Source: Leptospira sp. (GTDB lineage: Bacteria > Spirochaetota > Leptospiria > Leptospirales > Leptospiraceae). Taken from it: a stretch of DNA of 64,000 nucleotides. The DNA lies in NCBI GenBank assembly GCA_009991425.1, contig JAACWH010000021.1:1-64000 (forward strand), read 5' to 3'. The notes beneath the pieces were generated by a model. That model was not told the DNA's origin. It ran no database searches and saw only the letters and a program-made list of their open reading frames with translations. Both the position numbers and the translations under genes were made by a program. The stretch's first letter is position 1. Every line of letters starts with the position of its first letter. Below, piece after piece: positions 46,313 through 55,839 of this stretch.

Positions 46313-46675
46313 TTAACCTTTTTTAATAAGCTTATTTAGTTCATCGATTCCTTTCTGAACGGTTTCCTTCACTTGTGCTGGAACCATAGTCTCGATTTGA
46401 GCAGAAAGATTAGTGTAATTGTCTTTAACTTTTGTCAAAACTTCTTCGTAGCTCGCATTAGCTTGGTTAACTGCAGCTTTTGAATCTGATACAGTTTTAT
46501 TAAGTAGGTCACGAAGTTTTTGGGCATCTTCTGAAGTTTCAGCAGCACCTTTAGTTTTAAGTTCTTCGTAAAGTTTTTCTAAATCAGTTACAGCTGACTT
46601 CAACTTTCCTTCACCAGATTTGAATACAGCGATGCTAGCATTCACTAAATCCATTAAGATTTTTTCCATTTCCAT
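46313..46675 (-). CDS. Phasin-like helical protein (PHA-granule-associated type)
   Basis: A 120-residue almost wholly alpha-helical protein with no cysteine and many Lys, Glu and Ala. The pattern (VNASIAVFKSGEGKLKSAV, AQIETMVPAQVKE, GIDELNKLIKKG) matches the PhaF/PhaI-type phasin-related family, small coiled-coil proteins that coat polyhydroxyalkanoate granules or act as stress chaperones. GAGG precedes the ATG by 7 bases. A strong terminator follows, which points to an abundant monocistronic transcript. No PHA synthase is visible, so a non-PHA role is possible. Confidence 0.75.
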   Translation of the reverse strand: MEMEKILMDLVNASIAVFKSGEGKLKSAVTDLEKLYEELKTKGAAETSEDAQKLRDLLNKTVSDSKAAVNQANASYEEVLTKVKDNYTNLSAQIETMVPAQVKETVQKGIDELNKLIKKG

Positions 46676-46758
46676 AACATTCCTCTAAAAATTAGTATTA
46701 CAATTATTTAAGAAGGAAATATTTTAGGCAACTCGTTTCTGAGAGAAATTAGAAATTC

Positions 46759-47334
46759 TTAGCCGTTTTCAATCAATTTCTTGATTTGGTCACGGATTTT
46801 AGCTGCAGTCTCATAATCTTCTGTTCGAATTGCATTTTCTAGTGTATCTTCTAAAATTTGTAATTGAGTTTTGGGAAGTGAGGCTGGCTTTTTATCTGAG
46901 GTAACAGATTGACCTTGGATTTCTTCAGCGTTCATTAGAATTCCTGCTTCTTGGAAAACTGCTTGTGCGACATAAATAGGTGCATTAGCTCTAAGCGCGA
47001 GAGCAATTGAATCAGATGGTCTTGCATCTAATACAATTATTTCTTCATCTTTTTGCAAAGAAACCTTAGCATAGAAAGTATTGTCCAGTATCTCTTCAAT
47101 GGCTATCTTAATTACATTTGCACCCAAAGCAGTCACCATATAAAGCATAAGATCATGCGACATTGGTCTAGGAGGCTTGGTTCCATCAATCACTGAGGTA
47201 ATGGAATGTGTCTCTAGTGGTCCTATAAATATAGGCACAACTCTCTCTTCCTTCGATTCCTTTGCTTTTAAAAAAACAGCGAAACCAACATTTGTGAGAG
47301 ATATGTCCGATATACTGACCTCTAAATAATCCAC
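46759..47334 (-). CDS. Bifunctional nuclease domain protein with UVR motif
   Basis: A 191-residue protein. Residues about 1-135 match the DUF151/bifunctional nuclease (BFN) family: VVPIFIGPLETHSI, RPMSHDLMLYMV, LDARPSDSIALALRANAPIY. The C-terminal 35 residues carry a UvrB/UvrC motif (ENAIRTEDYETAAKIRDQIKKL), a common fusion partner of this family. DNase and RNase activity has been reported for plant relatives; the bacterial role is unclear. A tRNA gene lies 30 bases upstream. Confidence 0.9.
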   Translation of the reverse strand: MDYLEVSISDISLTNVGFAVFLKAKESKEERVVPIFIGPLETHSITSVIDGTKPPRPMSHDLMLYMVTALGANVIKIAIEEILDNTFYAKVSLQKDEEIIVLDARPSDSIALALRANAPIYVAQAVFQEAGILMNAEEIQGQSVTSDKKPASLPKTQLQILEDTLENAIRTEDYETAAKIRDQIKKLIENG

Positions 47335-47363
47335 AATGCTTAGACTCTTTTAAAGAAATTTCG

Positions 47364-47437
47364 TGGGCCCAGAAGGGCTCGAACCTTCGACCCGCAGATT
47401 ATGAGTCTGCTGCTCTAACCAACTGAGCTATAGGCCC
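47364..47437 (-). tRNA. tRNA with CAT anticodon (Met or Ile2)
   Basis: Minus strand. Acceptor GGGCCTA / TGGGCCC, anticodon stem GCAGA/TCTGC with loop CTCATAA (anticodon CAT), T-loop TTCGAGC. Discriminator A; no CCA encoded. The acceptor has a normal G1-C72 pair, so it is not an initiator tRNA. Elongator Met and tRNA-Ile2 (lysidine-modified) cannot be separated by eye. Confidence 0.93.
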
Positions 47438-47464
47438 CGAGACTCCAGTTTTTTTTTTCTATCA

Positions 47465-47941
47465 CTATCGACAAGAAGAAATCCATTGTAAGTCGAGAAA
47501 GCTTTGCAGTAATTCTTCCTCATCTTTGCGAATAAAAACTCGAATGAGAATTTTGGATTCATTCAGAAGTATGCTCAATTTGGTAAGCTGATTCCCTTCT
47601 GACTGAAATGATTCTTGGAATAGCAAAATTTTTGGATTATTTAGAGAAATTGGATTTTCTGGAAAAATTTCTTTGATTTCCTGATCTGATAAAATTCGAG
47701 AAAGTTCCCTAAAGACTATAAAAAATTTATCTCCTAATTTAGGATAAACTCGTAAACTTTTTTTCTGACCTTCTCCATAGTTTAAATAAGCATCTTCTGG
47801 AATTTGAAAATCACATTTTAGGAAAGAAAATTTTTCCATTTTGCGAACACCTCGATTTTGAGAAGGAAGGTTCAAGGGATCAGAAAGAAGACTCGTTGAC
47901 AAAATTAAACTAGAGAGTAATATCAAAACTACAGATCGCAT
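47465..47941 (-). CDS. Exported protein of unknown function, head-to-head with hemW
   Basis: A 158-residue protein from the ATG at 47941, which has AAGGAAA about 8 bases upstream and gives a clean signal peptide (MRSVVLILLSSLILSTSLLS); an ATG at 47995 would run into hemW. The mature part is polar with no recognised domain (KCDFQIPEDAYLNYGEG, FRELSRILSDQEI). Its start codon overlaps the hemW start on the opposite strand (bases 47939-47942, CATG). Function unknown. Confidence 0.65.
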   Translation of the reverse strand: MRSVVLILLSSLILSTSLLSDPLNLPSQNRGVRKMEKFSFLKCDFQIPEDAYLNYGEGQKKSLRVYPKLGDKFFIVFRELSRILSDQEIKEIFPENPISLNNPKILLFQESFQSEGNQLTKLSILLNESKILIRVFIRKDEEELLQSFLDLQWISSCR

Positions 47942-49169
47942 GCAAAATTTTCCTTCATCCAGTTCCCAAGTTCTCATTGAACCAACTAAGATCATCCAAA
48001 AAAGAAACGGATATTCGGGAGTTTACATTCATTTTCCCTTCTGCATTCAAAAATGTTCCTACTGCGATTTTTATTCTATCGGCTCAGGCAAAACCAGATC
48101 CGAAGCCGAGAAAAATATTTTCCAAACATACAAAGATGAATTGGATTTCAGACTTCATAACAATACATTATGGAATACTTATACCTATGATACAATCTTC
48201 TTTGGAGGCGGAACTCCATCGAGAATGGATCTGAGCAGCTTAGCTGATTTTATAAATTACTTAAAGCTACGCTTAGCCCTTAGTGAAGATTTCGAGATGA
48301 CTTTAGAAGCGAACCCTGAAGATGTAACGAAGGATAATGTAAAAGCTTGGAAGCAATTAGGTTTTACAAGAATCAATATGGGCTACCAATCCAGTAAGCC
48401 TGAGCATCTCCAATATGTGGGAAGATTTTATGATCCTAAACAATACAAGCAAGCTCCGCAAATTCTTGCTGATTCTGGGATTTCTGAAACAGGTTATGAT
48501 TTAATATATGGATTCCCTGGTCAGAAAAAAGAAGAATTCTTAAAAGATATTGATCTTCTATTATCTTATAAGCCAACACATCTCAGTATGTATTCACTCA
48601 CTTTGGAAAAAGGCACTGAATATTCTAGACAGGTTCGCGAAGGAAAAAAATTGCAACCAGAGGAAGAACTGCAAATCGAAATTTTGGAATCCCTTCCTCA
48701 GATTATGCATGCGAATGGATATGAATGGTACGAAGTGTCCAACTATTGTCTACCTGGACACAGATCCAGGCACAATCTTCGTTATTGGATGATGGAGCCT
48801 TATTTAGCCATAGGCCCTGGAGCTCATGGTTTTGATGGGCAACACCGGTATGGAAATGCTCGCAATTTAGAAACGTATACCAAGAATCCTATCTTAGCCA
48901 AACTAGAACCGATTGATTATAAAATTGAATTATTTTTATCCTTATTCCGAATTTTTGCTGCTATACAAATCGATAGCTTCCTAGGTGATTTGAATTCTTC
49001 TTTCTATAGGATTGTAGATCAAAAGTTAAAATCATGGTCAGCTAAAGATTTAGCCTCATATGAAAATGGAATCTTTCAATGGAAGCCTCAGGCAGTTTAC
49101 TATTTAGATAATTATATTTTAGAATTGAGCGAGGCGATAGAAGAAGAATCTTCTAAAGTAAAAGTATAG
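47940..49169 (+). CDS. hemW: HemW-type radical SAM protein (heme chaperone)
   Basis: A 409-residue radical SAM enzyme. The [4Fe-4S] motif CIQKCSYCDF (CxxxCxxC) follows SGVYIHFPF, the HemW signature rather than the HemN coproporphyrinogen oxidase. Other blocks: FFGGGTPS, MTLEANPEDV, GYQSSKPEHLQYVGR and the C-terminal HemN-type winged domain. It is thought to deliver heme to apoproteins. No other in-frame start than the ATG at 47940 precedes the motif. The SRAP gene begins two bases after its stop. Confidence 0.9.
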   Translation: MQNFPSSSSQVLIEPTKIIQKRNGYSGVYIHFPFCIQKCSYCDFYSIGSGKTRSEAEKNIFQTYKDELDFRLHNNTLWNTYTYDTIFFGGGTPSRMDLSSLADFINYLKLRLALSEDFEMTLEANPEDVTKDNVKAWKQLGFTRINMGYQSSKPEHLQYVGRFYDPKQYKQAPQILADSGISETGYDLIYGFPGQKKEEFLKDIDLLLSYKPTHLSMYSLTLEKGTEYSRQVREGKKLQPEEELQIEILESLPQIMHANGYEWYEVSNYCLPGHRSRHNLRYWMMEPYLAIGPGAHGFDGQHRYGNARNLETYTKNPILAKLEPIDYKIELFLSLFRIFAAIQIDSFLGDLNSSFYRIVDQKLKSWSAKDLASYENGIFQWKPQAVYYLDNYILELSEAIEEESSKVKV

Positions 49170-49170
49170 T

Positions 49171-49878
49171 ATGTGTGGACGTTTTGTACGATTTACCAAA
49201 GAAAGTTTATTCGCTGATTTGATTCTGCGAGATGGAAGTTCCTTCTTGGAAGAAGAGCATTTTGCAGCGAGATACAATATCTCTCCAGGAACTCCAGTGG
49301 AAATTCTTCGTAAAGATTCTGGTAACTACTACAATGACTTTGTCTTGTGGGGTCTTCTACCTTCTTGGTCAAAGGATGCTCTTCAGAAAAGATATTCCAA
49401 TGCAAGATTGGAAGGTATTGAAGAAAAGCCTTCTTTTAGAGGTCCTTATTTAAGAAGACGTTGTTTAATTCAGGCTGATGGTTATTACGAGTGGATGACC
49501 AAGAATAAAAAGAAATTTCCGTATTTTATTCATACGCCTGAGCAAACCCCTTTTGCCTTAGGTGGCCTTTGGGATATTTGGATGGGAAAAGACGGAAGTG
49601 AAGAATACACGCTAGCTTTGATAACCATGCAGGCTAATAAATCTGTGTCTTATATACATGACCGTATGCCAGTTGTTATACCAAAAGAGCATTATGTGTC
49701 CTGGTTAGATTCTAGTCTAAGCTCAAGAGAAATCCAAAAGATTACAGAACTCAGTCATTCCAATATATGGAATAGCCACCAAGTTGGACAGGAAGTAAAT
49801 CATTCTAGTGCCGATGGTGCCCACTTAATCCAAACTGTTGAGCCCGAAATAGAAAAAGAACCTGGACTATTTGATTAG
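49171..49878 (+). CDS. SRAP-domain (YedK/HMCES) abasic-site protein
   Basis: A 235-residue SOS response-associated peptidase. Cys2 (MCGRF) is the catalytic nucleophile that forms a thiazolidine crosslink with abasic sites in single-stranded DNA. Conserved NARLEGIEEKPSFRGPYLRRRCLIQADGYYEW and HDRMPVVIP follow in the usual order, so it looks complete. It begins one base after the stop of hemW, an unusual partner, and probably shares its transcript. Confidence 0.93.
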   Translation: MCGRFVRFTKESLFADLILRDGSSFLEEEHFAARYNISPGTPVEILRKDSGNYYNDFVLWGLLPSWSKDALQKRYSNARLEGIEEKPSFRGPYLRRRCLIQADGYYEWMTKNKKKFPYFIHTPEQTPFALGGLWDIWMGKDGSEEYTLALITMQANKSVSYIHDRMPVVIPKEHYVSWLDSSLSSREIQKITELSHSNIWNSHQVGQEVNHSSADGAHLIQTVEPEIEKEPGLFD

Positions 49879-49932
49879 TAATTTTATAAAAAAGTTTGAT
49901 TCCAAATTCATTCTTTAAATCATGGTTATCAC

Positions 49933-50006
<74 letters not shown>

Positions 50007-50090
50007 TACCGTGTTTGGATTTAGCTTACAGGTTACCAGATCTGTTAACGCTTAAGTTCGAATGAACCTACGGTTTTTACTAGAAGAAAT

Positions 50091-50166
<76 letters not shown>

Positions 50167-50263
50167 TTTTTCTAGAACTTACACTTCCCTATTTAGATTC
50201 TTTGGTAATTTCTATACTTTGGTTTTTAAAAAATTTGCTTAAACAAGAATCTGTTAAAATTTT

Positions 50264-51175
50264 TCATTTAACTCTTGTTACGTAAAAAGTAAAGCTTTTA
50301 ACAGCCATATTTCCATGATAATCGGTAGCCAAAACTTCAATTGTATGTTCACCTGAGGGCAGAGAAAGATTTCCTACCAGATAACGATCTTTTAAGAAAA
50401 GGTCTGAAAACTTTAAACCATTTTCATTTAGCCAATCATTATTCTGGAATTGTATAGAATTAAAATTGCTCTGTTGTATTGGCTTTCCATTTAACTTAAA
50501 TTGAACAGACTGAACTCCAAACCTTTGGCTCTTTCGAACTCCACTGTCTTGTATTAAAACTGTAAATGGAAAAGAATCAGAGAGATTGATTGTATCTCCC
50601 GAATTGATATTGGTGTATTTTTCCCCAACATGTACATTTAGTCCGCCAATGAGTGGAGCTGTTTCATCAATGATTTTTGGAAGATAAATCAGAGGATTCA
50701 CTATCTTTCTTCCAAACTCTAGACTAAGTACGAAATGCAAATGACCACCGCTGGAGTGACCTGTATTGCCTGTGATACCTATTTCTTGGCCATTTTTTAC
50801 AGCTCTATCTAGCTTACCATGAGAAGTATGGAGATGGTAGTATGCAGAATAAGCACCTTTTCCATGATCAACCCAGACTGTATCTCCCGAACCCCACTCT
50901 TCGTGAAAAGGATCATCGGATGTGTATCTAGTATAAAGAATCTTCCCTTCGCCAATAGAATGGACTTTTTCTAAATAAGATGAGATATCAACTCCATTAT
51001 GGAAATGATCCCATCTTGATTCTCCAAAAACAGAGGATATACGATCTGATATCTGTTCGGTTTGAACAGGCCAATTGAAATTCCATTGTTTTTTATCTTG
51101 GGAATGAAGTGATGGAAAAAATTCCTTGCAATGGAAGCAGAAAACTAGCAAATATAACAAAGTAAAGGATTTCAT
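50264..51175 (-). CDS. M23-family metallopeptidase
   Basis: A 303-residue exported protein with a hydrophobic N-terminal signal and a possible lipobox (CFHC, Cys16). The M23 domain (about 45-165) is complete: zinc ligands His59 and Asp63 in HFHNGVD, His147 in GGHLHF, and a catalytic-type YYHLH (His114). This implies an active glycyl-type peptidoglycan endopeptidase in the periplasm. Residues about 175-303 form a second beta-rich domain ([30 protein letters not shown]) that resembles Ig-like folds. It is divergent from the sigma-factor operon (45 bases between starts). Confidence 0.9.
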   Translation of the reverse strand: MKSFTLLYLLVFCFHCKEFFPSLHSQDKKQWNFNWPVQTEQISDRISSVFGESRWDHFHNGVDISSYLEKVHSIGEGKILYTRYTSDDPFHEEWGSGDTVWVDHGKGAYSAYYHLHTSHGKLDRAVKNGQEIGITGNTGHSSGGHLHFVLSLEFGRKIVNPLIYLPKIIDETAPLIGGLNVHVGEKYTNINSGDTINLSDSFPFTVLIQDSGVRKSQRFGVQSVQFKLNGKPIQQSNFNSIQFQNNDWLNENGLKFSDLFLKDRYLVGNLSLPSGEHTIEVLATDYHGNMAVKSFTFYVTRVK

Positions 51176-51220
51176 ATCTTCTTAAATGATACCATTTCAT
51201 ATTTCCTTCAAACATCTGCA

Positions 51221-52132
51221 ATGCAAAAACAACTAAACCCTCAAGAGATCAATCAGCTCGTATCAGATGCTGGAAATGGCAATTCTGAAGCATTGAAAAA
51301 TTTTTTCGAAATCTATTCAGAGGATATCTATAACTTTCCCATTCGTGTGTTTCATCTTTCAGAAGACGATGCGAGTGATTTCTATATTTATGCATTTGAA
51401 CGACTAAAATCTGGTCGACGATTGCAAAGTTTTGGTGGAAAATCCAGCTTTAAAACATGGTTCTATTCTGTACTCAGAAATCTACTCATTGATTGGAAGA
51501 GAACCATCAAAGAAGTAAAAATCCAATCCATTACCAGAACAAATGTGGATGGAAAAGAATACAATACTATCGAAGATGAATCCGACCCCTTGCTTCCTGA
51601 AAAAGAAAAGGCATTAGAAATCTCAGAGCAATTTTTAGAAAATCTAAGTGAAATTAAAATTGAAAGTAGAGCTATTTTTAAATTGTCTTATATTTTTTAT
51701 CTTCAATTGGAAAAAGATGAAGTGGAGTATATTTTAGATAAAACTAAAATCAACTTACTCGAGTTAAAGAATTGGATTTTAGAAACTAGATCTTCCCTTT
51801 CCAACAAAGAAGAGGATATTAATAAACTAGAAGATAAGATTACATCCATCTACCTCAGTATTTTAGAATTAAAAGAACAACAAATTACAGAGCCTATCGA
51901 AGATTCAAAATCCAATCTACCCATTGTTGATAAAATTGGAGCTTCTTTACAAAAGAAATACGAACAAAGACGTAAATTAATTGAAAGAAAACAAAAGGGT
52001 CATTTTCTTTCGCGAACTCCCTACAAAGAAGTTGCTCAACTTTTAGGTATTTCTGAGGGCGGAGTTAGTGTGACCTTAATTCGAGTTGTGGAAAAATTAC
52101 AAAAAAAAATTAAATTTGATGAGTTTTCTTAA
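51221..52132 (+). CDS. RNA polymerase sigma-70 family factor (ECF-like, with long linker)
   Basis: A 303-residue alternative sigma factor. Region 2 is at about 20-100 ([43 protein letters not shown]) and region 4 at about 245-300 ([26 protein letters not shown]). Between them is an insertion of about 140 residues, charged and helical, where ECF factors have a short linker; the total length is much longer than the common ECF size of about 180. It is the first gene of a four-gene plus-strand operon with a CHAT protease, and gap to the next gene is 41 bases. Promoter specificity is unknown. Confidence 0.88.
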   Translation: MQKQLNPQEINQLVSDAGNGNSEALKNFFEIYSEDIYNFPIRVFHLSEDDASDFYIYAFERLKSGRRLQSFGGKSSFKTWFYSVLRNLLIDWKRTIKEVKIQSITRTNVDGKEYNTIEDESDPLLPEKEKALEISEQFLENLSEIKIESRAIFKLSYIFYLQLEKDEVEYILDKTKINLLELKNWILETRSSLSNKEEDINKLEDKITSIYLSILELKEQQITEPIEDSKSNLPIVDKIGASLQKKYEQRRKLIERKQKGHFLSRTPYKEVAQLLGISEGGVSVTLIRVVEKLQKKIKFDEFS

Positions 52133-52173
52133 ATAATTCATCGTCTGATTTTCAAAGAGACAGGAGCTAGGCT

Positions 52174-52935
52174 ATGCCACTAAAGAAGAACGATTCCAAC
52201 CAATCATCTGAAGAAGAAGCATTAAATAGATTTTTCAACGAGGATCCACATCTATTCGATGAGGCCTTGGAGAATGATTCTATTTTTCATACCATAGCTA
52301 AATTGGAAACCCTGCTCACTCTTTCTAAAAAAAATTCAATCATACCTTCCTTATCACTATCTTCTCAAGAATTGGAAGAGTTCCAAGCGGACATTGATAT
52401 TGCTAAAGCTGAAATAGAAATGCAAGCAAGTAAAAAAGCAAAAGTCCCTGAGTTTCTATTACGCTATGCTGATAGAAATATAGATAAACCTGAAAGAAAG
52501 CAGACTCTCTTGGTAAGACTTTCCCAAATGGGTATTCAAGTTTTTGAGTCTTTGAAAGATGGCCTAAGTCTAACTCCAAGCCTATCACTTTCTCCTGACA
52601 TTCGTTCATCGCTCGGTACTTTAAACCCTAATACTGAAAATTCCGCAAGTCATGTTGTCTTCGAAGAAACCATTCAAAATGGTCAGAAATTTTTCTACCA
52701 AATGGTTAGAGAAACACCAGAAGAAGTATTCCTAAGCATTAAGATTGAACAAAATGAAGCTACAGAAGAATTCAAACAAGTGATACTGAGAAAAGAAAGT
52801 CGGTTCATTTTGTCCAATCGTTTGAATTCTGATGGAATTGTTAATTTTTCTGGCTTAAAGGAAGGGGAATATACAGTAGAATTTCTAGGTTCTTCTTCTA
52901 ATAAATTAGTTGACTTATATTTAATCGTAGATTAA
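52174..52935 (+). CDS. Adaptor-like protein between sigma factor and CHAT protease
   Basis: A 253-residue soluble protein. The N-terminal half is helical and acidic, with a Glu-rich start. Residues about 110-140 read LLVRLSQMGIQVFESLKDGLSL and residues about 170-253 form a beta-rich domain (FYQMVRETPEEVFLSIKI, VILRKESRFILSNRLNSDGIVNFSGLKEGEYTVEFLG). A similar pair of elements is found in proteins that accompany sigma factors and CHAT proteins in other bacteria; this is from memory and was not searched. No transmembrane segment, so it is not a classical membrane anti-sigma factor. It starts 41 bases after the sigma gene and ends nine bases before the CHAT gene. Confidence 0.65.
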   Translation: MPLKKNDSNQSSEEEALNRFFNEDPHLFDEALENDSIFHTIAKLETLLTLSKKNSIIPSLSLSSQELEEFQADIDIAKAEIEMQASKKAKVPEFLLRYADRNIDKPERKQTLLVRLSQMGIQVFESLKDGLSLTPSLSLSPDIRSSLGTLNPNTENSASHVVFEETIQNGQKFFYQMVRETPEEVFLSIKIEQNEATEEFKQVILRKESRFILSNRLNSDGIVNFSGLKEGEYTVEFLGSSSNKLVDLYLIVD

Positions 52936-52944
52936 GTTTTACCA

Positions 52945-54774
52945 ATGATCAGCCTGATCATTGATCGAGTCGGTAATGTTAATATTTTCAATGTCTTGGA
53001 TGGAAATACGCCCAGTGGTGAATCCCATCTCCAATCCACAATTGACGATGACCTCGTTCTAGAATATATTTCCGAAATTGAAAATCTTGTTCGTGTTTCT
53101 AATATTGTACAGAACTCAACTAATAAGACAACTATCCTAAACACTGATATTCTGAGTGAACTTAAGACTTTAGGTCAGACATTTTTCCACCAATTCTTTC
53201 CCTCAGAAATTGTAGAGAGATTGCGTTTAGCAACTGATAAAAGTATTCATTTTAATATAGATCCAAGACTTGCTCTGATTCCCTGGGAAGTCTTACATGA
53301 TGGCAACTGTTTCCTTGCAGATAAATTTCATATAGGCAAGACAATTCGTGGAGGCTTCCATGTGAAGCCCAATCATGGTAAAGAAAAATTAAAGATGCTT
53401 ATCATTGCTGATCCAACGGAAGACTTGATCTGGGCACAGAGAGAAGGTGAAGAGCTCTTTCGCATTCTTTCAGAAAAAGTGTCTTCTTCTCGTTTGGAAT
53501 TGGAATTCATTGGTGGGAAGCATATTACGAAATTAAAACTTTTGTCCTTGATTAAAGATAAAAATATCATCCACTACTCAGGGCATCTTTTCTTCTCGGA
53601 TGATCCTCTTGAAAATGGTTGGCTTTTGTCCGATGGCAAAATCCTAAAGGCTCGTGAAATTAAAAACTCTGGAATCTCTACGGATATTGTATTTAGCAAT
53701 TCTTGTCTTTCTTCCACGCAGGTGAGTAAGAACATTAATACAAATATAATGAATAATTTTGCAGGATCCTTTCTAATGTCCGGTATAAAAACCTTTATTG
53801 GAACCAACTGGGAGATCCTAGACAATCAGAATACAATCGATTTTACAATTCGATTTTATTCATACCTCTTTAGCGATAAGACCGTTGGGGAATCTCTCTT
53901 TATGACTAGAGAATATGCTAGACGTAATTATGATCCAAATGACCTAACTTGGGCTAATTACTCACTCTATGGGAATCCTGATTTCACTATACTACTTGAC
54001 CCTGAGAATGACTCCGCAGCACAAAAGATTATCAACCCTTCTTTTGTTATGAACTTTTATCCTACCCCCATTGCGAGATCCTATGTTAATTTTCTAAACT
54101 CACAGAAAGAAAATCTTCCAACTGAAATACAGATGGAGAAACTCATCCAATGTTTTGAAGAATTTTCCAAGGTTCTTGGTTCTATTGTTTTTAGTGATCA
54201 TAAGTATCATTCTTTAGGAAAGAAATTTCCAGAAAACCAAGATGATTCTATTCCTATTTTCAAATGGTGGGATTTAATTCATGCCTGCCTTTGGGATTTT
54301 AAGAAATTAAAAATAACTCCCCATGTTGAATCCATTATTGACATCCTAAATTCCAATCATGATGTTATCCAGAAATTATTGAATTGGACTTTAATGTACA
54401 AAGAAGGGAAAATCACCGAAGATGCCCGTGATTCTTATTTGATTACGTACCAGTATTTTTATGAGAATCTTTTGGTTGAGCTAGAAGAATTTGAGAAGAT
54501 CAATATTTTCTTGATTTCGGAGAATTCCAATCATCACTATTTCTTTCGTGGAATGAAGCCACAGTCCTCATTGATAACTGCTCCCTTAGTTAAGCAAGAT
54601 TATGTGGGAGAACAGATTGAAAAATTCCGTGGCAATCTTGTTGTTTATAACGAGAAAAAGAAAATCATGATTCCCTACCACGCTAATCTTATCGACAACC
54701 ACGAGAAAGGCGAACTTGCTCTATCTTTTCCTGGTTACCAAATCATTGACTATAAAAATAAATCCCACTCCTAG
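52945..54774 (+). CDS. CHAT-domain caspase-like cysteine protease
   Basis: A 609-residue protein. An N-terminal domain (about 1-100) precedes a CHAT domain (about 100-360) that contains [11 protein letters not shown], the catalytic His214 in [11 protein letters not shown] (HxxxH), and the catalytic Cys254 in [11 protein letters not shown]. It then has [13 protein letters not shown], and [11 protein letters not shown] closes the fold. Residues about 365-609 are an additional helical domain ([15 protein letters not shown]) of unknown role. Both catalytic residues are present. CHAT proteases cleave specific partners, for example gasdermins or kinases in studied systems. Substrate here unknown; the sigma factor, the adaptor, or the Cys-cluster protein are candidates. 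Confidence 0.88.
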   Translation: MISLIIDRVGNVNIFNVLDGNTPSGESHLQSTIDDDLVLEYISEIENLVRVSNIVQNSTNKTTILNTDILSELKTLGQTFFHQFFPSEIVERLRLATDKSIHFNIDPRLALIPWEVLHDGNCFLADKFHIGKTIRGGFHVKPNHGKEKLKMLIIADPTEDLIWAQREGEELFRILSEKVSSSRLELEFIGGKHITKLKLLSLIKDKNIIHYSGHLFFSDDPLENGWLLSDGKILKAREIKNSGISTDIVFSNSCLSSTQVSKNINTNIMNNFAGSFLMSGIKTFIGTNWEILDNQNTIDFTIRFYSYLFSDKTVGESLFMTREYARRNYDPNDLTWANYSLYGNPDFTILLDPENDSAAQKIINPSFVMNFYPTPIARSYVNFLNSQKENLPTEIQMEKLIQCFEEFSKVLGSIVFSDHKYHSLGKKFPENQDDSIPIFKWWDLIHACLWDFKKLKITPHVESIIDILNSNHDVIQKLLNWTLMYKEGKITEDARDSYLITYQYFYENLLVELEEFEKINIFLISENSNHHYFFRGMKPQSSLITAPLVKQDYVGEQIEKFRGNLVVYNEKKKIMIPYHANLIDNHEKGELALSFPGYQIIDYKNKSHS

Positions 54775-54785
54775 CCTAAATTGAT

Positions 54786-55490
54786 ATGAGTCTCTGTTAC
54801 CCTGAAGATGGATCTGTTTCTTGTGGTTCTTGTTGCGGAATTTTTAATTTAAACCTAACAAAAAAAGACATCACACTACTTCTCTTTCAGAGAACAGAAG
54901 AATTTAAAAACACTGTAGATTTCAAAGTATCATATTCTCTACCTGCATATAGGCAATCCAGAGAAGCTAAAGAAAAGCAAATATCCAAAAAAGATGATAG
55001 CACTTACAATTGTCCATTTCTGGGTTATTTAGATGAGGGATACAAAATGGGCTGCATGATTCATCCAAGTCGGACTGGCAATCCATTGAGTCAGAATTAT
55101 TCCTTCTATGGAAGTTCGATTTGCTTAGCATACCAATGTAGAAATCGAGAGAATCCAGATTCCATGCAATGGAGTAAAATTTTTCAAGAAATTTCTTCCA
55201 ATTCATTAGAATACTCACAACTTTCAGCTAATCATGAAATCATTCAATCACTGGAAATTATTTTCACAAAATTAAATTATCCTAAAGATTGGATCTTCGG
55301 AAAATTTCGCGCAGAAGTAAAAGGCTTTCTTAAAGAATATATAGATTTTAAAGGTATAAGTGATCAGAGAACGTCATTTGAAATATCATCTCTAGAATTA
55401 GAGACAGCAAAAAGTTTAATAAAAAAGCTAAGTAAGCTCTTAAGAAAGAACTCACCTAGCTTTAGGTGGTTGGGAAATCTAATTACTTAG
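54786..55490 (+). CDS. Cys-cluster protein (YkgJ-like metal-binding) at end of the CHAT operon
   Basis: A 234-residue protein with a conserved-looking Cys arrangement at the N-terminus and centre: CGSCCG (about 12-17), then YNCPFLGYLD, GCMIHPSR and CLAYQC. CxxCC with later single Cys recalls the YkgJ-type zinc/iron-chelating family (PF03692), though the spacing differs and the match is uncertain. The C-terminal half is helical. It starts 11 bases after the CHAT gene and is probably cotranscribed. Its last eight bases overlap the convergent phasin-like gene. Role unknown; a redox or metal sensor is one possibility. Confidence 0.65.
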   Translation: MSLCYPEDGSVSCGSCCGIFNLNLTKKDITLLLFQRTEEFKNTVDFKVSYSLPAYRQSREAKEKQISKKDDSTYNCPFLGYLDEGYKMGCMIHPSRTGNPLSQNYSFYGSSICLAYQCRNRENPDSMQWSKIFQEISSNSLEYSQLSANHEIIQSLEIIFTKLNYPKDWIFGKFRAEVKGFLKEYIDFKGISDQRTSFEISSLELETAKSLIKKLSKLLRKNSPSFRWLGNLIT

Positions 55491-55701
55491 ATTCTTTAGG
55501 TAGGATTGTTTGAATGTAGTTGATACCTTCTTGAGCGTATTTTCTGATATTTACAGATAACTCGCTAGTATCTTGAGCACCTTTCTCAATCAAGCTTTGG
55601 AAGTTAGATTGAATTCCTTGGAATCCACCATCAAATTCTTCTTTTGCTTTTGAAACAGCACCTAATACAAAATTCAAACCGTCTTTAATTTCTTTTTCCA
55701 T
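55483..55701 (-). CDS. Short phasin-like protein
   Basis: A 72-residue helical protein (GLNFVLGAVSKAKEEFDGGFQGIQ, then YAQEGINYIQTI) similar in style to the phasin-like gene at 46313 but shorter. AAGGAG precedes the ATG by 7 bases, one of the strongest ribosome binding sites in the window, which suggests abundant expression. The 138 bases between this gene and mtnA are AT-rich and hold no other gene. Convergent overlap of eight bases with the Cys-cluster gene. Confidence 0.65.
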   Translation of the reverse strand: MEKEIKDGLNFVLGAVSKAKEEFDGGFQGIQSNFQSLIEKGAQDTSELSVNIRKYAQEGINYIQTILPKESK

Positions 55702-55839
55702 TTTTTACTCCTTTTTCGTCTTTTGTGCGATGCACAAATATGACCTTAATATACCTACCTCCAATAACCTTGCACCTCTTTTTTTATCTCTTTATTGTTT
55801 TTTTTTATACTTTTTATAAGCAAGTTTTAAGACAGTATT

